Positions 8,847 to 18,655 of a stretch of 64,000 nt of DNA are shown here, piece after piece (positions within the stretch are counted from its first letter, which is position 1; every line of letters begins with the position of its first letter). Origin of the DNA: Corynebacterium xerosis NBRC 16721 = ATCC 373 (GTDB lineage: Bacteria > Actinomycetota > Actinomycetes > Mycobacteriales > Mycobacteriaceae); assembly GCF_001552415.1 (NCBI RefSeq), contig NZ_BCRD01000001.1:310001-374000 (forward strand), read 5' to 3'. A program made the position numbers and the translations under genes. The notes beneath the pieces are model-generated. The model did not search any database. It was not told the DNA's origin and saw only the letters and a program-made list of their open reading frames with translations.

Positions 8847-9271
8847 CGGACGGTCTCCTCGGTTGCGGGTTCGGCCTCGGGCTCGGGCTCGGACCCGGGG
8901 TCGGCGTCGGCGTCGGCGGTGGTGCTCGCGTCGCAGCAGCCCTCCACCGGGCAGGACGGGTCGAGGCAGGGGGCGTCGGCGTCGACGGCGAGCGTGACGT
9001 CCAGGAGATCGTTGAGCGCCTTGCGCAGGTGCGGATCGGCGATGTCGTACCGGGTCCGGCGGCCTTCCGGGGTGGCGAAGATGATGCCGCAGTCCTTCAG
9101 GCACGCAAGGTGGTTGGAGACGTTGGTGCGGGTCAGCTCCAGATCGTCGGCCAGGGCGCCGGTGTAGGCGGGGCCGTCGAGGAGCGTCATGAGGATGCGC
9201 GATCGCGTCGGATCGGCCATGGCGCGGCCGAGGCGGTGCATGACGTCGAGACGCGGGGCAATGGTCAGCAT
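8843..9271 (-). CDS. cmtR: CmtR-like ArsR-family metal sensor repressor
   Basis: A 142-residue ArsR/SmtB winged-helix repressor. The recognition helix is LTRTNVSNHLACLKDCG. Counting from ATG 9271, cysteines fall at 57, 61 and 102, exactly the Cd/Pb ligands reported for M. tuberculosis CmtR, which also supports this start over an upstream in-frame one. Cys24 of CmtR is replaced by Ser. A tail with three further Cys (107, 112, 113) and an acidic Asp/Glu/Pro stretch extends beyond the usual length. It is the first gene of a two-gene operon with the efflux ATPase and sits on its own operator palindrome. Confidence 0.9.
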   Translation of the reverse strand: MLTIAPRLDVMHRLGRAMADPTRSRILMTLLDGPAYTGALADDLELTRTNVSNHLACLKDCGIIFATPEGRRTRYDIADPHLRKALNDLLDVTLAVDADAPCLDPSCPVEGCCDASTTADADADPGSEPEPEAEPATEETVR

Positions 9272-9283
9272 GTGCTGACCATA
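9261..9283 (-). promoter_or_regulatory. cmtR operator palindrome overlapping -10 and start codon
   Basis: A perfect inverted repeat with ten-base arms, ATGGTCAGCA and TGCTGACCAT, spaced by TG (9261-9282). Read on the minus strand it covers a TATGGT -10 hexamer (9283-9278) and the ATG at 9271. Six bases separate hexamer and ATG, so the mRNA is probably leaderless and repressor binding would block polymerase directly. Confidence 0.8.
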
Positions 9284-9403
9284 ACACCCGTCAGTGGCTG
9301 CTGACGTATCGCGGTCCGGTGCGGCCATGGCCCTTGTCGGGGCCGTCGGACATTGGGGTGGCCGGGCATCGGTGCCGGGAGTGGTCGGTCGATCCGGGAG
9401 CGG

Positions 9404-9910
9404 TCAGTCGATGAAGTGGCATACGGCCGCATCCGTCCACCATGTCCCATTGTCGGGATGGCGGACCCATAGGCGGCGCGGCGACGGGCCGGGCGCGACG
9501 TCGGCGTCGACGACGATCTCGGCGGCCGTGCGCGTCGACCACCGAAAAAGGCCGTCATGGAAGAAGTGCAGCCGCCGCCCGTCCGGGGCGATGGCGATGA
9601 GCCGCTCGCCGTCGTCGGCGGCATCCAGCGACTGCGGCGTGACGACGAGGGCGTCGGCCGGCGGGGCCTCCGGCGCGGCGATCGGTGCGGTGTAGGCGGG
9701 GCGCAGTGACGGGTCGGCCGTGGTGCCGGCTGTGCTGCGGCGATGCCATGCCGCCGCGAAGCGCAGGCGGCGGGCGTCGGAGGGGGAGTGGTGGCGGCCC
9801 GTGGTGTTCTGGGGCGCGATTCGGGGCTCGTTCGCGGCTGCTGTCGCTATGGCGTTCGCGGCGGGGCTCGTGGACGAGTTCGTGGTGGTGGCGGCGTCGA
9901 TGGCGCGCAT
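9404..9910 (-). CDS. Unknown protein behind a TetR-like operator
   Basis: A 168-residue soluble-looking protein. Residues 1-90 are low complexity and Ala/Thr/Arg-rich. The C-terminal 75 residues look folded, with DGRRLHFFHDGLFRWST and RLWVRHPDNGTWWTDAA, i.e. alternating hydrophobic/aromatic segments suggesting a small beta domain. ATG at 9908-9910 has GGGAGGA seven bases upstream. The transcript probably begins near 10055, giving a leader of about 145 bases. I do not recognise the family. Its well-formed promoter with an embedded operator implies inducible expression. Confidence 0.6.
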   Translation of the reverse strand: MRAIDAATTTNSSTSPAANAIATAAANEPRIAPQNTTGRHHSPSDARRLRFAAAWHRRSTAGTTADPSLRPAYTAPIAAPEAPPADALVVTPQSLDAADDGERLIAIAPDGRRLHFFHDGLFRWSTRTAAEIVVDADVAPGPSPRRLWVRHPDNGTWWTDAAVCHFID

Positions 9911-10061
9911 GGCGGGTTCCTCCCGGTCGAGTTCTTCCGACCGCCGGAGATCCGGCGGTGGCCGGTCTTCCCGGGAGGGCACCGAGGCTCGAACCGCGGT
10001 TGCCGTGCGGCGATGAAGTCCCGGGGCTCGTGCAGCCCGCCGCAACTCTGGACCTGCCGCC

Positions 10062-10092
10062 ACTATAGACCAAGCGGTCTATTCGGTGTCAA
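10062..10092 (-). promoter_or_regulatory. Consensus promoter with embedded TetR-like operator
   Basis: On the minus strand a perfect TTGACA (10092-10087) and TATAGT (10067-10062) are 19 bases apart. Between and over the -10 lies the 18-base palindrome ATAGACCAAGCGGTCTAT (10065-10082), with seven-base arms. AGACC-N-GGTCT boxes are typical of TetR-family repressors. It drives the unknown gene at 9404-9910 and overlaps the stop codon of maltokinase. Confidence 0.75.
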
Positions 10093-11529
10093 GCAACCTC
10101 GCCACCGCGGCCAACGGGAGCTCCAGCCAGCCCGGGCGGTTCTGGGCCTCGTACAGGCACTCGTAGATCGCCTTGTCCAGGATGAACGCATCCAGCAGCG
10201 CCGCCTCGTCTCGGGGATCGCGCCCCGACGTCGACGCGTACCCCTCCAGGAACGCATCCACGTTGTGGTCGGCCCACTCCGCGACGCGGAAACGCTGCTG
10301 GCGGGAATCCTCCCGGCCCGTCAGCAGCGGGTAGTGCGCCGCGTAATCGAAGGACCGCACCATGCCGGCGACGTCTCGCAAAGGGTGATCCGGCAAGCGC
10401 CGCTCGTCCCACGGTCGCGACGGCTCACCCTCGAAATCGATGAGCAGCCAATGCCGCGGCGTGCGCAGCACCTGACCCAGATGCAGGTCGCCGTGGATGC
10501 GCTGCACCGGAACCCCGTCGTCGTCGACGGATTCCGCGGCCTTCTCAAATACCGCCTCGGCAGCGTCGTAAAGCTCATTGACCTGCGGAACCAGCCCGGC
10601 CACATGGGCCAGGCGGACCCGCATCGGGGCGACGAGCTCCTCGCCCGACACCCGGCCGCGCACCGGCACGGCCGCCGCCAGATTCTCGTGGACCTCCGCG
10701 ACCGCCGCGCCCAGCGCGGCCGCCTCGAAACCGAAGGCGGTGCCCAGATCCTCCGGCTGCAGGTCGGCTTCGCGGATGATGTCGCGCACCGACGTCAGGG
10801 CCATCGACCAGCCGTCGGCGGAATTGGGCACGAACTCCTGCAGCATCGCCGTGGTGTACTTCTCACCGTCGACCTCCAGCTCCGCCCAGCCGTACAGGCG
10901 CGGCACCGACGCGCAATCGGCCGCCGACAGCGCCGCCAGCAGCTCCACGTCGGCGTTGACGCCCGGGTGCAGGCGGCGGAAGACCTTCATCATCACCTCG
11001 TCGTCGAAGATGACGGAGGTGTTGGACTGCTCCACGCCCATCGGGCGGCCCTTCTCGGGCACCGGCAGCTCGGCGCCGGGCACCTTCTTCAGCACCATCG
11101 GGCCCAGCGCGCCGTCCGCCGCGAGGGCCCGGCCCAGCGCCGTCACCGCGGCGGGGTCGACCAGGGCGTCGTAGCCCAGCACGCCCTCGCCGGCGACGAG
11201 CAGAGCATCCTCGTGCGCCGCCGGCAGCGCGTCGCCCCAGGCGATCGGCAGCAGGTACGCCGGGGAGGCGCCGCCGCTGTGCACGCGGACGAACAGCAGG
11301 TCCACGTCCGGGGACTCGGTGTCGCCGCGCACCGCCGGCGCGTGAACCAGCACGTCCAGGCCGTCGATGCCGGCCGCCTTGTCGGCGAAGAACCGGTGCA
11401 GCGGCAGCGTGCGGACCAGCTCCGAGGCGATCAGATCGGCGTCGGGCAGCGTGAACCCCTCGCCGATCGGGCCCGCGGACGCGCCGCCGCCGAGATCGCC
11501 GGAGGTGGGGTGGGAATTTCCGTTGTCGG

Positions 11530-11533
<4 letters not shown>
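10079..11533 (-). CDS. mak: Maltokinase (ATP + maltose to maltose-1-phosphate)
   Basis: A 484-residue kinase of the aminoglycoside-phosphotransferase-like fold. It has an N-terminal cap domain ([14 protein letters not shown] near residue 46), the catalytic [10 protein letters not shown] near residue 345 and the metal-binding [16 protein letters not shown] near 370, which is the hallmark of Pep2/Mak. ATG 11533 overlaps the TreS stop as ATGA. Downstream of TreS it phosphorylates the maltose formed from trehalose, feeding GlgE-type alpha-glucan synthesis in mycobacteria. No glgE is in this window. Confidence 0.92.
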
Positions 11534-13296
<1,763 letters not shown>

Positions 13297-13437
13297 GGGG
13301 ACCAGGGTAGGGAAACGCCGGTCAATCCGCAGATGCTTCCTCGGGGTTGACTCCGATGGTCGGGGTCGGGGCCCCGGCGGGTGCCCGGTTTCGGCCGGCA
13401 GGTGCCCGCATCGGCAGGTGGGCGTCCCCGGTTTGCC

Positions 13438-13450
13438 GCTTTACGACGGC
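13438..13450 (-). repeat. Dispersed 13-bp motif, copy a
   Basis: GCCGTCGTAAAGC read on the minus strand, one base after the stop codon of the bPH2 gene ending at 13452 and in that gene's transcription direction. Confidence 0.6.
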
Positions 13451-13451
13451 C

Positions 13452-14966
13452 TCACGCCCCGCGCCGTTCGTCGAGCACCCTGGTCAGGCGCTCCGCATCG
13501 TCCGGTGCGAGCTGCGCCGCGGTGACGGTGACGGGGCCGCCGACGAGATCGATGCGCACGTCGACCAGCGACAGCGCCCGGGTGATCGGGCCGCGCCGGA
13601 GGGTGTGGCCTTGGATCCGCGACCACGGGATGACGGCGCGGCGGCGGTGCAGGCGGCCGGAGGTGACGACCAGCGCGCGCGGGGTGATGCGCACGGATTG
13701 GTTGCGCCAGTCGATGGGGGAGATCCACACCGCGCGGCGGGGAGTCGCCCAGCGGGCCTCGGAAGGGGCGTGGGCCATCCCGGTGGCCCGGCCGATGACG
13801 GCGTCGACGATCGCGTCGGCGTCGTCGAGCGGCGCCACGGGCAGCAGGGTCGTGGATACTTCGGAGCCTTCGCCGGCGTATCCGGCGACGTTGATGCGCA
13901 CCATCGCCCATTTCACCGGCCGCCACCAGGCGGGCTCGATGATCTGGAGGGCGTGGATGCGGCGGACGGGGATCGTCTGTCGGCGGGTGGCGGTCAGGCC
14001 GGCTCGGATCTGCAGGCGGCCTGCGTCGTCGTCGGCGGACAGCGTGAACCCGTGGAAACGGTTCCATTTCTGCCAGACGGAGGCGACGATGCCGACGAGG
14101 AACACCGCGACGCCTACGAAAGACGTGCCGGCGATGGCCCCGAAGGTCAAGGCGATGGCCTCGCCGACGGACACGCCTTCGACGAGGCCGAAGGCGGTCA
14201 TGGCGGCGAAGGAACCGAAGAAGATGATCGGCGCGGCCAGCAGCACCAGCAGGCCCGGGCCGAGAGCCGCGGAGACGAAGAGACGGTCCGGCGGCACGGG
14301 GCCGTGGAGCGGGGTTTCCCGCGCCGGGTCGACGGGAGCGGTGCTGCCCTCCGGATGGCCGGGGCCGGTCGGCGTGGCCGGGTCCGTGGCCGCGGTCCCC
14401 GCGGGCAGGGAGCCCCCGGCGGATCCGGCGGACCCGGTGGGCCCGTTGGGCCCGACTTCCGCATCGACCGCCTCCCGCTTGGCCGCCAGGACCGCCGCGC
14501 GCACCGCCCGGCAATCGTCCATGGTCAGGAATCGGATGGTCAGCTCGGAATCCTTGCCGCCGGCGGTTTCCACCTTCACTTCGCCCAAACCGGCGATGCG
14601 CGCCAGCAGCGGCTGGTTGATGTCCACGGCCTGCACCCGGTCGAACCGGGCCGTGCGCCGGGACCGGATCAGCCAGCCGGAACCGATGCGGACCTCGTCG
14701 TCGGCAAGCTCGAAGAAGCGGTACTTCCACGACACCCAGGACAGGACGGCGGTGATGGCGATGATGAGCAGGGCAATGCCCGTGACGGCCAGCCAGACGA
14801 GCGGGCCCGAATCGGTGACGAAGTCGACCAGGTCGCCGAGGGACGACGACTGCTGGACCACGTTGAACGCGATGACGGCAATCGCCGCGGCCAACGCCCG
14901 CGCGCCGACGAGCAGCGGGGTGACGGGATGGACACGGCGGCGGCCGGGTCCGACGGGGCCGGTCAC
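13452..14966 (-). CDS. bPH2 domain membrane protein (YdbT-like)
   Basis: A 504-residue membrane protein with repeated bacterial PH (bPH2, DUF304) domains, each preceded by paired membrane helices (about residues 18-80, 230-300 and 320-350). Domain cores show ELADDEVRIGSGWLIRS, FDRVQAVDINQPLLARIAGL, TRRQTIPVRRIHALQIIEP and IPWSRIQGHTLRRGP. A Gly/Pro/Ala-rich loop (about residues 165-225) separates the first two domains. GTG at 14966 overlaps the stop of the shorter bPH2 gene (GTGA). In other bacteria YdbS/YdbT pairs confer tolerance to certain bacteriocins; the function here is unknown. Confidence 0.85.
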   Translation of the reverse strand: MTGPVGPGRRRVHPVTPLLVGARALAAAIAVIAFNVVQQSSSLGDLVDFVTDSGPLVWLAVTGIALLIIAITAVLSWVSWKYRFFELADDEVRIGSGWLIRSRRTARFDRVQAVDINQPLLARIAGLGEVKVETAGGKDSELTIRFLTMDDCRAVRAAVLAAKREAVDAEVGPNGPTGSAGSAGGSLPAGTAATDPATPTGPGHPEGSTAPVDPARETPLHGPVPPDRLFVSAALGPGLLVLLAAPIIFFGSFAAMTAFGLVEGVSVGEAIALTFGAIAGTSFVGVAVFLVGIVASVWQKWNRFHGFTLSADDDAGRLQIRAGLTATRRQTIPVRRIHALQIIEPAWWRPVKWAMVRINVAGYAGEGSEVSTTLLPVAPLDDADAIVDAVIGRATGMAHAPSEARWATPRRAVWISPIDWRNQSVRITPRALVVTSGRLHRRRAVIPWSRIQGHTLRRGPITRALSLVDVRIDLVGGPVTVTAAQLAPDDAERLTRVLDERRGA

Positions 14967-15448
14967 AGCCCGGCCATCCTCTCGCGGGCTCGTTCGGACA
15001 GCCGCTCGCGCAGGGCCCGGGCATCGGCGCGAGGCAGGCCGGCCAATTGCGCGTCGGAGGTGGCGGAGGCGGTGTTGAGCTTGACCGTGGCCAACCCGAA
15101 AAGCCGCAGCAGGGGGCCTTCGTCGATGTCGATGAACTGGATGCGCCCGTAGGGGACGACGGTGACGGAGCGCCACCAGCGGCCGCGGGCGACGATCATG
15201 TCCTCGTCGTCCTCGCGGTATCGGTGCGCGGAGACCTGGCGGCCGATGAGCCACAGGTTCCAGATGAAAACCACGGCGACCGCCGCGGCGCCGATCCACC
15301 ACAGGACGTGGAGAAACACCGCCAGCGCGGCGAAGGCGATGAGCGGCGGGAGATACCAGATGGCCGCCGTGATCCGGCGGGCCGTCGCCAGCTTCGGGGA
15401 CACGGGGGAGAGGGCGGGATTATCCGGGTCGAGCAGGTCGAGCGACAT
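14963..15448 (-). CDS. Single bPH2 domain membrane protein (YdbS-like)
   Basis: A 161-residue protein with two membrane helices near residues 28-65 followed by one bPH2 domain containing VVPYGRIQFIDIDEGPLLRL. It is the smaller partner of the YdbS/YdbT pair. ATG at 15446-15448; coupled to the next gene through GTGA. The last thirty residues are Arg/Ala-rich and probably cytoplasmic. Confidence 0.85.
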   Translation of the reverse strand: MSLDLLDPDNPALSPVSPKLATARRITAAIWYLPPLIAFAALAVFLHVLWWIGAAAVAVVFIWNLWLIGRQVSAHRYREDDEDMIVARGRWWRSVTVVPYGRIQFIDIDEGPLLRLFGLATVKLNTASATSDAQLAGLPRADARALRERLSERARERMAGL

Positions 15449-15594
15449 GATCCCGAAGCTATCAGCCGCGTCGGATCGGCGGCGGGCCGGTGATGGGGTG
15501 GTGGCGATGCGGTGACGGATGGGGGGACGGATCGGCGATGGGTGAGCGGTGGGTGATCGGCGGCCACCGGACTCCGGCGCGATCGCGATTCCGG

Positions 15595-15607
15595 CATGAT
15601 GGGGCGC
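15595..15607 (+). promoter_or_regulatory. Leaderless promoter core CATGATGGG
   Basis: CATGAT at 15595-15600 fits a -10 element and is followed by seven bases and then ATG 15608. The same CATGATGGG core stands 6-7 bases before malQ, uppS and dgt. Confidence 0.5.
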
Positions 15608-15853
15608 ATGGAACCGCAGCGACGAGACGACGAATCCGATCCCCGGTGGGACGGCGGCCCCGACCCGCGGCCCCAGTGGGACGGCAGCCCCGACCCGCGG
15701 CCGATGCACGAGCGCGGCGAAGCCCCGGACGGCGACCCGCACGGGGACAACCTGTTCATGAAGTACCGCGGCGTATGGGCGGTGCTGATCACCCTCATCA
15801 CTTTGCTGGTGTGCTGGCAGATCCTGCAGGTCGTCCTGGAGACGGGACTCTAG
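15608..15853 (+). CDS. Small single-pass membrane protein (81 aa)
   Basis: An 81-residue protein. The N-terminal 45 residues are charged and contain an internal repeat (WDGGPDPRP and WDGSPDPRP). One membrane helix, VWAVLITLITLLVCWQILQV, sits near the C-terminus. The start at ATG 15608 is chosen over ATG 15596 because the upstream ATG lies inside the CATGATGGG promoter core. Its stop codon falls inside the first of two GGGACTCTAG repeats that open the repeat-rich leader of the ATPase gene. I do not recognise the family. Confidence 0.6.
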   Translation: MEPQRRDDESDPRWDGGPDPRPQWDGSPDPRPMHERGEAPDGDPHGDNLFMKYRGVWAVLITLITLLVCWQILQVVLETGL

Positions 15854-15863
15854 GGGACTCTAG
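15844..15863 (+). repeat. 10-bp tandem repeat GGGACTCTAG x2
   Basis: Two exact copies at 15844-15853 and 15854-15863, the first including the TAG stop of the small membrane protein gene. Confidence 0.75.
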
Positions 15864-15865
15864 GG

Positions 15866-15949
15866 GGATCTAACGGATCTACACCGGATACATGGATCTA
15901 ACGGATCTACAATGAAACTCCGGATATAACGGATCTAACGCGAGGAGAC
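15866..15949 (+). repeat. Iteron-like 28-bp repeats upstream of ATPase gene
   Basis: Three units begin at 15866, 15894 and 15922, exactly 28 bases apart. The 17-base core GGATCTAACGGATCTAC is identical in the first two and differs at two places in the third (GGATATAACGGATCTAA). Each core is itself a double GGATCTA half-site. The last unit runs into the GAGGAG ribosome-binding site (15942-15947) of the gene starting at 15957, so the array covers the whole promoter/leader. Confidence 0.8.
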
Positions 15950-15956
15950 GGCGGAG

Positions 15957-17105
15957 ATGGTGGAAAGGACGGGGGCCGGACGGCCCCGCAACCCCTTCCG
16001 GCCGACTTTCGGCGTATCGCCGCAGGTCCTCGCCGGCCGCGATCGCCTGCTGGCCGATTTCGAACTCGCGCTCGCCGAGGGCCCGGGCAGCCCCTACCGG
16101 GCGATCCTGGTCAGCGGGGCGAGGGGCATCGGCAAAACCGTGCTGCTCAATGAGCTCGAGGACGTCGCCCGCGCCCAGGGATGGGTCATCGCGCGCGCCC
16201 ACGTCGGCGAATCACTCATCGCAGATCTGGTGGGCACCACCGTGCCCGGCCTCATCGCCGACGTCGCCGATGAGCCGCCGCGCCGGGCCGTCACCGGCGC
16301 GTCGATCACGGGCATCGGCTCGATCAACGTCTCCGCGCCCGCCGACGATCGCCCGGCGCCGACCCTCATCGCTCGCCTGCGGGAGCTGTCGGCGCATCTG
16401 CGCGCTCGCGGCACTGGTCTGCTGATCACAGTCGACGAGGTCCAGAGTGCCGATCCCGCCGCCATGCAGGAGCTGGCCACCGCCTACCAGGACCTGGTCC
16501 GCGATGATTTCGACGTCGCCTTCGCCGCCGCCGGCCTGCCGCACGGCATCGATGAATTGCTCTCCCGCGACGGCACCACGTTCCTGCGCCGCGCCGAACG
16601 CCTGGACCTCGGCCCCGTGGACCGCGACGCCGCCATCGATGCGCTGCGCCGCACGTCCGCCGACGGCGGCCGCCCCATGGACGCCGACGCCGCCGAATCG
16701 GCCGCCGACATTTCCCGCGGGTACCCGTATTTGATCCAGTTGGTGGGCTCGCTGGCGTGGGCCCGGGCCTCGCTTGACGACGGGCCGGCCATCACCTCCG
16801 CCGACGTATCCGATATCCGCGACCGGGCCATCGACCGGATGGGCGCGCAGGTCCATCGACCTTCACTGCGGGGAGTGCCCGACGGCGAACGCATCGTCCT
16901 CGACGCGATGGCCCGGCTCATGGCCGAATCCGGCGAAGACGCCGTGGCCACCGGCGACATCGCCGCCGAACTCGGCCTGACGCCGCAGGGCCTGTCGCCG
17001 CGGCGGGCGCGGCTGATCGAACGGGAGCTCGTCCGGGCGCCGAAGTACGGGCATCTCGCCTTCGCGCTGCCCTATCTCGGCGAGCATCTGCTCTCCGGCG
17101 GCTGA
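15957..17105 (+). CDS. AAA/Orc1-Cdc6-like P-loop ATPase with winged-helix end
   Basis: A 382-residue soluble ATPase. Walker A is SGARGIGKT near residue 55 and Walker B LLITVDEVQ near 158. A conserved SRGYPYLIQLVG follows near 255, typical of AAA-16/Orc1-like ATPases found in many actinobacteria. The last 70 residues resemble a winged helix (GDIAAELGLTPQGLSPRRAR), suggesting DNA binding. ATG 15957 has GAGGAG nine bases upstream. The repeat array directly upstream may be its own binding site (inference). Function is unknown. Confidence 0.8.
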   Translation: MVERTGAGRPRNPFRPTFGVSPQVLAGRDRLLADFELALAEGPGSPYRAILVSGARGIGKTVLLNELEDVARAQGWVIARAHVGESLIADLVGTTVPGLIADVADEPPRRAVTGASITGIGSINVSAPADDRPAPTLIARLRELSAHLRARGTGLLITVDEVQSADPAAMQELATAYQDLVRDDFDVAFAAAGLPHGIDELLSRDGTTFLRRAERLDLGPVDRDAAIDALRRTSADGGRPMDADAAESAADISRGYPYLIQLVGSLAWARASLDDGPAITSADVSDIRDRAIDRMGAQVHRPSLRGVPDGERIVLDAMARLMAESGEDAVATGDIAAELGLTPQGLSPRRARLIERELVRAPKYGHLAFALPYLGEHLLSGG

Positions 17106-17111
17106 CCCCGG

Positions 17112-17124
17112 GGCCCGGCGGGCC
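17112..17124. terminator. GC hairpin between convergent genes
   Basis: GGCCC-GGC-GGGCC at 17112-17124 lies seven bases after the ATPase stop and twenty before the esterase stop. It has no T-tract, so a terminator role is weakly supported. Confidence 0.35.
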
Positions 17125-17144
17125 GCCCACGGCTCGCGGGGGCG

Positions 17145-18593
17145 TCACCGCCGGCGGAACATCGCCCGCACACCGCCCCACGGATCGGGCTCCTCGGTCT
17201 CCACCGCCTCGGCGCCGCCGCCGGACCAGATGCGGCCGATCCGCTCGGGCGCACGGTAGCGGGGCCAGCCGGGATCGCCGTTGCGGATGAACGACACCAT
17301 TTCTCCGTGGAAGGGGTGGCCTTCTTCGCGGCCGAAGAACCGGGGCAGATCCACGCAGTGCGGTGCCCCCTCGGTGACCCTGCCGTCGGGGCCGATGCCC
17401 GTGCCGGCACCCGGACGGAACTCGCCGACCCACGTGGGCATGCCCGCGGCGGCCGACGAGTCGGCGACGGCCACCGCGCTGGCCCGGATCGCCGCATCGG
17501 AGATGACGCCGCCGATGGGCCGATCACCGGCCTCCGGCGGAAGCGGGCCGACGCCGCCGTGCGCGGCGCCGATGACCCGGGCCAGAGCGCGGGCGCCCGG
17601 CAGCTGATCCGCCTTGATCAGCGGCGGCGCGAAATGGAACTCCTCGCTGGTCACCGTCACCACCAGCGGCACGCGGGCCCGGATCTCGCGGATGCGCGGC
17701 CCCACCGCCGTGTCCGTCGGCGCCACCGAGGCGACGGCCCGGTACGCCTTCGCCGCCACTTCGCGGGTCACGTCGCCGGAGGCGGGGAAACCCGCGAGGC
17801 GGACGAGGAGACGTCGCAAAGCACCGCCGGAACCCCGGGACAACCCGGGCGACAGCGCGATGACCCGGTGGACCAGCCCCTCCGCCCGCGCGTCCGACGC
17901 CAGCGCCAAGGCGAGGCCGGCGCCCGCGGACTGGCCGGACAAGGTGACGTTGGCGGCGTCGGCGCCGAACGCGGCGGCATTGTCGCGGACCCAGCGCAGG
18001 GCGATGAGCAGATCGTCGACGGCGCGGTACGGGGCCCGGCCCTCGTCGGGCCGGCGCCAGAAACCGTCCAGCTTCTTGCGGTAGCCCAGGGACACCGTGA
18101 CGATGCCCTGCTCCGCGAAATGCCGGGCGCCGCACCACGGTTCGGAGGGGTGGCCCTCCTCGAACCGGCCGCCGTGGATCCACAGGAGGATCGGGCGGGC
18201 GCCGGCCCCGTTGCGGTTGCGCTCTCCTGCGACGCCAGCGATCGGCGCGGTGACGGTCAACTGCATGTGGCCGACGCCATCGCGCAACGGCGTGCCGGAA
18301 CCGTCGCCGATGACGTCGCCGATCGGCTCGCGGCCATCATGTGGGCCCGGGGCGGCGGGCGACGCCGGGCCGAACGGCGCCGCGGTGGCGTAGGGGATGG
18401 TGTGGATCCGCAGCACCCCGTCGCGCACCCGCCCGGTCAACGCCCCGGCCGGGGCGTCGACGGTGAGTACGCCCGTGTCGTGGCCGTGGCCGGAGAGCTC
18501 GGGACCGGCGGCGGCGTCGGCACCGTCGTCGGCACCGGCAGCGGGGACGGTGGAATCAGGACCGGCGTCGGGCGTGGTGCGGGGATCTTCCAT
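17145..18593 (-). CDS. Type-B carboxylesterase/lipase family protein
   Basis: A 482-residue alpha/beta hydrolase. The oxyanion region is ILLWIHGGRFEEGHP near residue 150, the nucleophile elbow TLSGQSAGAGLALA near 220 (Ser in GxSxG), and the catalytic His region EGAPHCVDLPRFFG near 425, matching type-B esterases. The first 55 residues are low-complexity Asp/Ala/Pro without a signal peptide. ATG 18593 has TACGCT (minus strand 18605-18600) six bases upstream and no Shine-Dalgarno, suggesting leaderless mRNA. The physiological ester is unknown. It is divergent from the DUF1266 gene. Confidence 0.88.
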   Translation of the reverse strand: MEDPRTTPDAGPDSTVPAAGADDGADAAAGPELSGHGHDTGVLTVDAPAGALTGRVRDGVLRIHTIPYATAAPFGPASPAAPGPHDGREPIGDVIGDGSGTPLRDGVGHMQLTVTAPIAGVAGERNRNGAGARPILLWIHGGRFEEGHPSEPWCGARHFAEQGIVTVSLGYRKKLDGFWRRPDEGRAPYRAVDDLLIALRWVRDNAAAFGADAANVTLSGQSAGAGLALALASDARAEGLVHRVIALSPGLSRGSGGALRRLLVRLAGFPASGDVTREVAAKAYRAVASVAPTDTAVGPRIREIRARVPLVVTVTSEEFHFAPPLIKADQLPGARALARVIGAAHGGVGPLPPEAGDRPIGGVISDAAIRASAVAVADSSAAAGMPTWVGEFRPGAGTGIGPDGRVTEGAPHCVDLPRFFGREEGHPFHGEMVSFIRNGDPGWPRYRAPERIGRIWSGGGAEAVETEEPDPWGGVRAMFRRR

Positions 18594-18655
18594 GTATCCA
18601 GCGTAAGTGGCCGGATGGCTGCGCGGGCGACTTCGCGGCCCTACCATCGGCCACC

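Noticed and set aside
9283..9328. Upstream in-frame start for cmtR
   Set aside because: It would precede the -10/operator, and cysteine numbering fits CmtR only from ATG 9271.
15866..15949. Plasmid-type replication origin iterons
   Set aside because: Only three units, no Rep gene or DnaA boxes seen; a regulatory site is simpler.
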